The notes under the pieces were generated by a model, which worked only from the letters and a program-made list of their open reading frames with translations, ran no database searches and was not told the DNA's origin. DNA of 6,090 nucleotides from Aestuariivita sp964402685 (GTDB lineage Bacteria; Pseudomonadota; Alphaproteobacteria; Rhodobacterales; Rhodobacteraceae). The DNA lies in contig CAYODE010000211.1 of the NCBI GenBank assembly GCA_964402685.1, positions 1 through 6,090 on the forward strand. The letters run 5' to 3'. The translations under genes were made by a program, and so were the position numbers. Positions 1 to 4,619 of the stretch are shown here, piece after piece; the first letter of the stretch is position 1; each line of letters starts with the position of its first letter.

Positions 1-89
1 ATCTCCACCCCGAAGGCCGGGGAAATCCCTTGGGTGACATCGCCCGACAGCGGGTATTCATAGGTGGGTGCGTAAACGAATGGGAACAT
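1..89 (-). CDS. Partial CDS, N-terminus of an unrecognised protein (runs off the left edge)
   Basis: The first 29 codons of a minus-strand gene are present, starting MFPFVYAPTYEYPLSG and continuing open to the window edge. The start is supported by a strong Shine-Dalgarno TGGAGG (bases 100-95) five bases before the ATG. The gene begins 11 bases after the stop of the 45-codon ORF upstream, so the two are probably cotranscribed. The visible N-terminus is aromatic- and proline-rich (FPFVY, YEYP) and has no signal peptide or lysine-rich start. I do not recognise the family from this fragment, so no function is offered. Reality of the gene is fairly secure because of the ribosome-binding site and tight spacing; identity is open. 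Confidence 0.7.
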   Translation of the reverse strand, partial: MFPFVYAPTYEYPLSGDVTQGISPAFGVE

Positions 90-100
90 CAAAACCTCCA

Positions 101-236
101 TTAATCTGAAATGCCCTCAGCTTTGCCGCGCTGCAGCATTGCGTCAAGAGTGTCGGGAGGTGCCACGTGCCGCCCATATCCGGTCTCAGGGTTAACGCTG
201 GTTTTAGCGGGTGTGTCCTTGCAGTCACATCTGATC
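101..236 (-). CDS. Small hypothetical protein, 45 aa, GTG start
   Basis: This is a 45-codon reading frame starting at GTG (238-236) and ending in TAA at 103-101; the coordinates given here are approximate by two bases at the start codon. A purine stretch GAGGGGG (bases 251-245) lies six bases before the GTG and acts as a plausible ribosome-binding site. The product begins MIRCDCKDTPAKTSV, with a CxC pair near the N-terminus, and ends in a hydrophilic, helix-like tail (TLDAMLQRGKAEGISD). It has no membrane segment or signal peptide. The frame stays open further upstream to a TAA near 341, but no good start with a ribosome-binding site appears there. The next gene starts 11 bases after its stop, suggesting a two-gene operon. 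I do not recognise a family. It could instead be the remnant C-terminus of a longer protein. Confidence 0.55.
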
Positions 237-238
237 AC

Positions 239-642
239 GGCATGCCCCCTCAAACATCGTGATTTTGAGATAAGTTGAGGTTTGGGCTTGGCAGTCTGCT
301 TTCGGTTGATAGGGTTTATGCAATCTATAAGTGTATGGGGTTAGGGCAGGTTTGATGAGTGGGGCGAATTATACACAATCTGGAATTGTGGCGGTGTATG
401 TCAGGCATAGTGCGTTGGTGGGCGTCACCCGCCTGACGACCAGGGTGGGACGGTTTGCGGGGTCCGGAGCTATGATGCCTGTATTACCTGGTCTAAATCG
501 TTGACTGCTAAACTATCCTGCACCCAAGACATGCGGCGGTCTGCCATGTTCGGGAGCGATTTCATCCGGGGTCTGCACAACCTGACGCAGATCAAAGATA
601 AAACATCCCTGAAGTGATATATGATTCACAATTCAACTAAAC
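239..642. other. Intergenic region of about 400 bp with no convincing gene
   Basis: This region separates the leftward small-ORF pair from the rightward 58-aa gene. Reading frames are short or lack a start with a ribosome-binding site. It contains the minus-strand TATAAT/dyad promoter candidate (368-396) and, between that and the GTG start at 238, a leader of roughly 120 bases. In that leader CCTCAA (248-253) can pair with TTGAGG (275-280), and CTCAAA (249-254) can alternatively pair with TTTGAG (264-269); both would cover the ribosome-binding site of the 45-aa ORF. I found no clear sigma-70 promoter for the rightward gene. Confidence 0.5.
368..396 (-). promoter_or_regulatory. Candidate promoter with a dyad filling the spacer
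   Basis: On the minus strand a perfect consensus -10 hexamer TATAAT lies at 373-368. The 17 bases just upstream (390-374) form an inverted repeat, CACAAT on one arm and ATTGTG on the other around a five-base centre. The hexamer in the -35 position (396-391) reads CACCGC and is far from TTGACA. A strong -10, a weak -35 and a dyad exactly in the 17-bp spacer would suit a regulated promoter, where the dyad is either a repressor operator or an activator site. It would drive the 45-aa ORF and the partial gene after a leader of about 120 bases. The arrangement is seen directly; promoter activity and regulation are inferred. Confidence 0.4.
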
Positions 643-655
643 GGAGACGTCTGCT

Positions 656-832
656 ATGCTTCCCCTTCTGTTGATCTTGCACATCTTCATCGGTGCCGCT
701 TTGGCGGGGGCTGCGGTGATTGCCGTGCTTGCAATGGGGTATGTCTCGATGACGGCGATACTGATAGCTGCAGCGCTTGGTTTTCTTGCCGCGTTCCCGG
801 TTTCTTACGCGGTGCTCAAAAAGATCGACTGA
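656..832 (+). CDS. Small two-helix membrane protein, 58 aa
   Basis: A 58-codon gene begins at ATG 656, with a GGAG Shine-Dalgarno (643-646) nine bases upstream. The product is almost entirely hydrophobic: helix 1 spans about residues 3-27 (LLLILHIFIGAALAGAA...), helix 2 about residues 32-54, joined by a short GYVS turn, and the tail is basic (LKKID). This predicts a small inner-membrane hairpin protein. From memory, closely similar proteins of about 60 residues are widespread in Rhodobacteraceae and are often labelled 'CTP synthetase' in databases. That label cannot be right for a protein this size, since CTP synthetase has over 500 residues. Function is unknown. It stands alone; the next rightward gene starts about 165 bases later. 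Confidence 0.8.
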   Translation: MLPLLLILHIFIGAALAGAAVIAVLAMGYVSMTAILIAAALGFLAAFPVSYAVLKKID

Positions 833-996
833 ACGCGGAAAGCCCTCACCATTGGTATGCCTTCCACCAGCGCCTTTCGGGTGTTGATCTCCGCATGGGC
901 GCGGGTGTTTCAAAAACTTTTCTGTTCCGGGTGATCCGGCTTCGGAATGCCGTCGTATACCACTGTAAACACTACATGACACCACGGGAGGAAAAC

Positions 997-1281
997 GTGT
1001 CAATCGACTTGAACTACCTGCAGCGGGACTCGGCGCTGCGTCTTTCAGCATTCGAGGGCATGCTGAAACATCTCGACCTGGATCCGGGTGCACAAGATGC
1101 ACCGATGGTCTTGCCTGAACTTATCAATGCTTGGAAATCCTGTGGGAAATGCCCCACGCCTGGCCGCTGCGCTGGGTGGTGTGCTGCCGGATATGACGGC
1201 ACACCCGATTTTTGTGGAGCCACGCAAGCCTTCCGGAACCTGATGCTTGCCGGTGAAGCGATAAGGATCCGCGCCGCCTGA
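997..1281 (+). CDS. DUF6455-like small cysteine-rich protein, 94 aa
   Basis: The frame is open from an ATG at 895, but I place the start at GTG 997 because GGGAGGAA (986-993) is a strong ribosome-binding site just upstream, whereas neither ATG 895 nor ATG 976 has one. The product is 94 residues. Residues 1-45 look helical (DSALRLSAFEGMLKHLDL). A cysteine block follows with C49, C52, C58, C62 and C73, in the pattern CxxCx5CxxxCx10C, with a tryptophan before C62 and a P-D-F-C motif at C73. The pattern resembles the alphaproteobacterial DUF6455 family, which has spaced cysteines followed by a W and a P-x-FC motif. Such spacing would suit a zinc or iron-sulfur site, but this is inference. It appears cytosolic, with no signal peptide or membrane segment. 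A GC-rich hairpin overlaps its stop codon. Confidence 0.78.
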   Translation: MSIDLNYLQRDSALRLSAFEGMLKHLDLDPGAQDAPMVLPELINAWKSCGKCPTPGRCAGWCAAGYDGTPDFCGATQAFRNLMLAGEAIRIRAA

Positions 1282-1314
1282 ATTGTTCGTAGGCGGCGTC
1301 TCCTCGTTTTGTTT
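1271..1314 (+). terminator. Probable intrinsic terminator overlapping a stop codon
   Basis: The arms CGCCGCCT (1272-1279) and AGGCGGCG (1291-1298) are perfectly complementary across an 11-base loop, and a G-T pair can extend the stem. A T-rich stretch (TTTTGTTT, 1307-1314) follows after about eight bases. The TGA stop of the DUF6455-like gene (1279-1281) lies at the top of the left arm, so the structure begins inside the coding sequence. The gap between stem and T-tract is longer than in a textbook terminator. The stem could also halt leftward transcription from the PA14-like gene, but there is no good T-tract on that side. Confidence 0.5.
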
Positions 1315-1343
1315 CCGCTGTTTAGGTTCCTGTCATCCTGCGA

Positions 1344-1913
1344 TCAGTGACCAAAGGCCGCGTCTGGCATCCAATCTGGCGACGTGCCCTTTGGTGCGGC
1401 CCGCATATGCAGACAGGCTGTGCCCTGGTTCTGGAAATACACAGCGCTCAACGGATACCAACCGGCTGATGGTACTTCGACCTCGACCGCTTTGATGGGC
1501 TCACATGGTGTGCGTTGGTCCCAAACCGCAATTTTTTGCCCACCGATGAACATCCGCAGCCCATCGTTCACAAGAAAATCAACGGTATAGACGCCGGGCG
1601 CGTCAAAACGCACATATCCAGAAATCTTGGCCGCTACCCACCATGCCTTGCCTGATGTTAGCGTTTCGCCACCTTCTTCGGTGTCCCAGTAATCCAAGCC
1701 GGCCAGCGGTTTGCCCCTTTTGGCGGATTTGAGCGCTTCGTCGGCTTGCGCCAGTGTTTTGATCTGCTTTTCGGGCAGAGCATAATTCACAGCCAGGCCG
1801 GACTTCAATCCGCTGGGTTGAGGATTGGCTGGTTCAAGTTTGAGGGGCCCAGCAAAAGCGGCGCCAGAACTGACGAGTGCCATACACAGACCAATCACCT
1901 TCACGAATTTCAT
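1344..1913 (-). CDS. Exported PA14-like domain protein, 189 aa
   Basis: I place the start at ATG 1913 because it is followed by a clean signal peptide and preceded by GGGAG eight bases upstream; the frame continues upstream but that part is not protein-like. Residues 1-21 are a Sec signal (MKFVKVIGLCMALVSSGAAFA, probably cut before GPL). The body matches the PA14 fold: a start like GLKSGLAVNY (35-44), WWVAAKISGYVRF (91-103), the hallmark NDGLRMFIGG loop (116-125) and a closing YPLSAVYFQNQG (153-164). PA14 domains are beta-barrels that often bind glycans or act in adhesion. At 189 residues this is essentially a free-standing domain with no enzyme attached. C137 and C167 are the only mature cysteines and could form a disulfide. 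Likely periplasmic or secreted; the ligand is unknown. Confidence 0.85.
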   Translation of the reverse strand: MKFVKVIGLCMALVSSGAAFAGPLKLEPANPQPSGLKSGLAVNYALPEKQIKTLAQADEALKSAKRGKPLAGLDYWDTEEGGETLTSGKAWWVAAKISGYVRFDAPGVYTVDFLVNDGLRMFIGGQKIAVWDQRTPCEPIKAVEVEVPSAGWYPLSAVYFQNQGTACLHMRAAPKGTSPDWMPDAAFGH

Positions 1914-1940
1914 GTTTCTAACTCCCTGTCCTTTTGTGCG

Positions 1941-1969
1941 AAGCTTAGAAAGCTTATGAGAATTTGCAA
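1941..1969 (-). promoter_or_regulatory. Weak promoter candidate with a repeated AAGCTT
   Basis: Two copies of the palindrome AAGCTT (1941-1946 and 1950-1955) are separated by three bases in the 117-bp gap between the divergent PA14-like and rhodanese genes. On the minus strand TTGCAA (1969-1964) could serve as a -35 for the PA14-like gene, with TAAGCT (1947-1942) as a poor -10 at a 16-bp spacing. The doubled palindrome could also be an operator, or chance. Confidence 0.2.
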
Positions 1970-2030
1970 CGCCCTCTATTGGTGCAACCGCCGGACGGAC
2001 TGTGCCTGTTGAAATTGAAGGAGACATGAC

Positions 2031-2402
2031 ATGGCGCTCACACTCAAAGAGATGATGCAGGCCGCCCACGCAGTTGTTCCGGCGATATCCGCGCAGGACG
2101 CGATGGCCAAGATCGCCGAGGGCGCCTTGCTGCTGGATGTGCGTGATGGTGCCGAGTTACAAGCCACGGGTCGTGCCGAGGGGGGGCACCACGTACCTCG
2201 TGGGATGCTGGAGTTCCGCGCCGATCCGAACTCTCCTGCGGCGGACCCCGAACTACGTCTGGATCGGGTGATTATCTTGCACTGCGCCAGCGGAGGACGT
2301 GCGGCGCTGGCAGGTAAGCTTTTGAAAGATATGGGGTATGCGGAGGTTTACAATCTGGGTGGTCTGAAAGACTGGGCCGAAGGTGGCGGCGCCGTCGTCT
2401 GA
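2031..2402 (+). CDS. Single-domain rhodanese-like sulfurtransferase, 123 aa
   Basis: Starts at ATG 2031 with AAGGAG (2018-2023) seven bases upstream; an ATG five bases earlier is in another frame. The protein is one rhodanese domain. A DVRD strand-turn (36-39) opens the core, a HVPRGMLEF segment (54-62) resembles the conserved 'H-I-P-G-A' region, and the active-site loop is C85-ASGGR-90, a six-residue loop starting with the catalytic cysteine that carries the persulfide. The C-terminal NLGGLKDWAEGG (108-119) is the typical rhodanese ending. No signal peptide, so cytosolic. The six-residue loop fits sulfurtransferases rather than Cdc25-like phosphatases, which have seven. The physiological sulfur donor and acceptor cannot be told. 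It is convergent with the hydrolase gene, with stop codons one base apart. Confidence 0.93.
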   Translation: MALTLKEMMQAAHAVVPAISAQDAMAKIAEGALLLDVRDGAELQATGRAEGGHHVPRGMLEFRADPNSPAADPELRLDRVIILHCASGGRAALAGKLLKDMGYAEVYNLGGLKDWAEGGGAVV

Positions 2403-2403
2403 C

Positions 2404-3165
2404 TTAATCAGCGTCCAAAAACACCCGCACCGCGGCCTCAAAGCCACGTGGATCATCTGCATGCAACCAGTGGCCAGCCCCGGGAAGTTTCGCGAAACGG
2501 GCTCCTGAGAAAAGGGTTTTAATCCGACCCCGATGTTCTGGTTGAACATAGTCCGAGGACGCACCAGACAGAAATAAAGCACGACCCTCCCAGCGTGCGT
2601 CAACGTCTGGGAAACTCATTATGTGATGCATATTTTGCGCCAAAGCGTCCAGATTCAGCATCCAGCGTTTTTGTTTCAGATCCAGCGATTGTGTGAAAAA
2701 GCTCTGAAGAGCTTTTTCCACACCCAGATTGGCAAGTTGCGACTCGGCGTCGGACCTGCGTTCAACTTGGCTAAGGTCAACGGCGCGCATGGCGTCAATG
2801 AAAGGCATCTGACTGTGACCGTAGGCAACCGGCGCGATGTCTGCTACGACCAATCGATGCACAGATTGCGGATGGCGCAAAGCCAGCATCATCGCTGATT
2901 TGCCGCCCATAGAGTGGCCCACGACATCGGCTTGGCCACCGTTAGCCGCGATGACCTCGGCCAGGTCATCCGCCATATCTTCATATGTATGAGAGTTTTT
3001 GCGCGGACTTTGGCCATGGTTGCGCATGTCGACCGCGATCACTTGGGTCATGTCGGATAGACGTTTGGCGATCACACCCCAATTACGCGCCGAGCCATAA
3101 AGGCCGTGCGCAATCAGGATTGGAGGGCGGCCCGTAACGTCGCCGTGTAGGATCGTGTTCAACAT
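2404..3165 (-). CDS. Alpha/beta hydrolase, YbfF/ABHD11-type esterase, 253 aa
   Basis: I choose ATG 3165 because it gives the usual family N-terminus (MLNTILHGDVTGRPP); an ATG at 3207 would add 14 residues unlike the family. Neither has a clear Shine-Dalgarno. Landmarks: the oxyanion-region HG (20-21, in AHGLYGS), VDMRNHGQSPR (45-55), nucleophile elbow GHSMGGK with Ser85, DIAPVAY (109-115), and catalytic His232 in GAGHWLHADDP. The RNHGxSP and DIAPV motifs are characteristic of the YbfF/ABHD11 branch. It probably hydrolyses short acyl esters or thioesters in the cytosol; the natural substrate is unknown. Length is normal for the family (E. coli YbfF is about 254 residues). It faces the rhodanese tail to tail and is divergent from the 124-aa membrane protein. 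Confidence 0.92.
   Translation of the reverse strand: MLNTILHGDVTGRPPILIAHGLYGSARNWGVIAKRLSDMTQVIAVDMRNHGQSPRKNSHTYEDMADDLAEVIAANGGQADVVGHSMGGKSAMMLALRHPQSVHRLVVADIAPVAYGHSQMPFIDAMRAVDLSQVERRSDAESQLANLGVEKALQSFFTQSLDLKQKRWMLNLDALAQNMHHIMSFPDVDARWEGRALFLSGASSDYVQPEHRGRIKTLFSGARFAKLPGAGHWLHADDPRGFEAAVRVFLDAD
2691..2723. repeat. Strong inverted repeat inside the hydrolase gene
   Basis: The left arm GTGTGAAAAAGCTC (2691-2704) pairs with the right arm (2709-2723) over 14 base pairs around a TGAA loop, with a single bulged C at 2718. The stretch codes for the segment EKALQSFFTQ of the hydrolase, so it is translated. It is the most extensive dyad I saw inside a coding region of this window. Confidence 0.7.
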
Positions 3166-3259
3166 GGCGCTGTGATAGCGGCGAAAAGGTCGCGCGGCCA
3201 GAGGCATTGAGGCCCAGGGCCAAGCCGCGTAATTTGCCGGCGGACATCAAGGGGCTTCG

Positions 3260-3634
3260 ATGAGCGACATCACACAATACGAACGGCAGGTGGCTGAGTT
3301 AAGCAAAGAGTTGCAAAGCAAGCTCAGACTTCGGAAGGCGCCCTTTGCGACCCTGGTTTCGCGGAGCCGCAGCCGGTTGCCGCGGTGGGTGTACAAAAAT
3401 GCGATGACCTTGGTCGCGGCGGAGGAGTTTGCGCGTCACCCCAAGCTCAACCGGACCCTTGATTTCGCGGCTTTGACGAAAGCGGCACGCGTGGTGTCGG
3501 ATCATCTCGACAGCATCGACTTGGCAGATCAGCGCAAGGGGCGGATCCTCTCAACGCTCGGCAGCGTGTCCATCAACTTGATTGCGGTCGTGGTTTTGTT
3601 GATCGCGGTGTTGTTGTGGCGCGGATACCTTTGA
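3260..3634 (+). CDS. C-terminally anchored membrane protein of unknown function, 124 aa
   Basis: Starts at ATG 3260 with AGGGG (3250-3254) five bases upstream. Residues 1-22 are charged and heptad-like (YERQVAELSKELQSKL), suggesting a short coiled coil. A basic stretch follows (KLRLRK, SRSRSRLPR), then a soluble alpha-helical middle to about residue 95. Residues 103-120 form one strongly hydrophobic helix (VSINLIAVVVLLIAVLLW) followed by only four residues. This is a tail-anchored topology with most of the protein in the cytosol. No enzyme motif is visible and I do not recognise a named family, though it looks like a conserved roseobacter hypothetical. It is divergent from the hydrolase across 94 bases that probably hold both promoters. 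Confidence 0.87.
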   Translation: MSDITQYERQVAELSKELQSKLRLRKAPFATLVSRSRSRLPRWVYKNAMTLVAAEEFARHPKLNRTLDFAALTKAARVVSDHLDSIDLADQRKGRILSTLGSVSINLIAVVVLLIAVLLWRGYL

Positions 3635-3645
3635 GGCAAATTAGG

Positions 3646-3679
3646 CGTGGCCGGTGAAGGGGGTGGTCCACCGGCCACG
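3646..3679. terminator. Perfect 11-bp hairpin between convergent genes
   Basis: The arms CGTGGCCGGTG (3646-3656) and CACCGGCCACG (3669-3679) are fully complementary around a 12-base loop, 12 bases after the stop of the 124-aa gene and about 50 bases before the 3' end of the YHYH gene. No T-run follows on the plus strand (GCACCAGC), and on the minus strand only CCTAATTTG. It is well placed to stop transcription from both sides or to protect 3' ends, but is not a canonical intrinsic terminator. Confidence 0.5.
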
Positions 3680-3726
3680 GCACCAGCGACAGTACAGATG
3701 ATCTGGCTGCGCTGGCGCTGCTTGTG

Positions 3727-4485
3727 TCACTGCAGTCGGGTGATTTTCGTGCCGTATAGACACCGCGGGAAATAGGGATAGGCGTCGGTCGCAAAGTACA
3801 TGTACTGTCCGCCAACTTCGGCTCCGTTACACTGATCGAGGTTGCCAATCCCTCGCACGTATTCGAAGTCTTGGTTGTATGTGCCGTCATATGCCCCGCC
3901 TGGAGCCGTCGGACGCATGCCAGTCCGTAAGATGTATGACGGCCTCGCCTCGTCGCCGACATAGTGAATTTCAAACCCGTCCGCGGCCCATCCAATCAAG
4001 GTTGTTCCCGAAACTTCAGTCAAGGCAGAAGGCGCGCCGTGGTAATGATAAAGGCCGCGGTGATCGACATGGGCGTTTTGCGTATCAAGGCCAAGCGTTT
4101 CGCGGGCGCCCATCCCGTCCAGGTTCCAACCCGAACTGCGGTTCCGTGAGTGACCTCGTGGGCTGCTGGCGTCATAGTAATCGGCGGTGCCTGGGCGGAT
4201 GATCACTCCGTTCCGCGCAATCCCGGTGACTTGTACCGGTGTGGCCGTTTCTCCTTTTTCTGGAGCGGCGGGCACGCACGCTTTGACCGGCTGAGCTTTG
4301 AGCCGGTGAGGATTGCCGGTATTTGGGAATTGGCCTGTGTCGTGGTCTGGAATGCCGTTCGAACTGATGCAAATCTCTTTGCCTTTTTCAAAGATCTCAA
4401 CCTTGTTAGTGGCTGCCCAGGCCACCGCCCCCAGTCCAATAATCAGGGATGTTGTCAAAAGGCTTGTGTTAAAAAACCTACGCAT
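3727..4485 (-). CDS. Exported YHYH-domain protein, 252 aa
   Basis: Start placed at ATG 4485: AAGGA lies seven bases upstream, at normal spacing, while the in-frame TTG two codons earlier is only one base from it. Residues 1-24 form a Sec signal peptide (basic MRRFF, hydrophobic LLTTSLIIGLGAV, AWA cut before ATNK). The mature protein carries the signature of the YHYH family: DHRGLYHYHGAP with YHYH at 146-149, followed by LIGWAADGFEIHY and, near the C-terminus, GTYNQDFEYVRGIGNLDQCNG. The His-rich HVDHRGLYHYH segment could bind a metal. Four cysteines (39, 70, 219, 242) may form two disulfides in the periplasm. The family is widespread in marine bacteria but has no settled biochemical role that I know of. 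It is a separate unit from glyA because a strong terminator lies between them. Confidence 0.9.
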   Translation of the reverse strand: MRRFFNTSLLTTSLIIGLGAVAWAATNKVEIFEKGKEICISSNGIPDHDTGQFPNTGNPHRLKAQPVKACVPAAPEKGETATPVQVTGIARNGVIIRPGTADYYDASSPRGHSRNRSSGWNLDGMGARETLGLDTQNAHVDHRGLYHYHGAPSALTEVSGTTLIGWAADGFEIHYVGDEARPSYILRTGMRPTAPGGAYDGTYNQDFEYVRGIGNLDQCNGAEVGGQYMYFATDAYPYFPRCLYGTKITRLQ

Positions 4486-4560
4486 AGCCAAATCCTTGGT
4501 TCAGTCACATAAGACTAGAACGTGGGACGCTTGAGGTTCCGTCGCGGAGAATCCAAGAAA

Positions 4561-4594
4561 TCACAAAAAAAGGGCGAGGTGTGACCTCGCCCTT
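4561..4594 (-). terminator. Intrinsic terminator of glyA
   Basis: Read on the minus strand, AAGGGCGAGGT (4594-4584) pairs perfectly with ACCTCGCCCTT (4580-4570) around a three-base loop, and seven T residues (4571-4565) follow at the stem base. It lies 26 bases after the glyA stop. The T-tract is only on this strand, so it acts on leftward transcription and insulates the YHYH gene from glyA. Confidence 0.93.
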
Positions 4595-4619
4595 GTCGTA
4601 ACTCTTTGAATTTACGTTG

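Noticed and set aside
381..394. TGGAATTGTGGCGG resembles part of the E. coli lac operator.
   Set aside because: It lacks one base of the operator core, there is no matching right half, and no lactose or LacI-type gene is present; the resemblance is probably chance, though the local dyad itself is kept as a finding.
411..617. Open frame on the plus strand ending MRRSAMFGSDFIRGLHN...TSLK.
   Set aside because: No ribosome-binding site at any start, unusual composition and no recognised motif; it is probably open by chance or too decayed to name.
895..996. N-terminal extension of the DUF6455-like protein from ATG 895.
   Set aside because: No ribosome-binding site at 895 or 976, and the extension is unlike the family; GTG 997 has a strong site.
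626..1102. A 158-codon minus-strand frame opposite the 58-aa and DUF6455-like genes.
   Set aside because: Low-complexity basic product with no motif, lying antisense to two genes with better starts and protein-like sequence.
3573..3995. A 140-codon minus-strand frame overlapping the YHYH gene.
   Set aside because: It is a shadow of the YHYH gene in another frame, with no motif and no start site.
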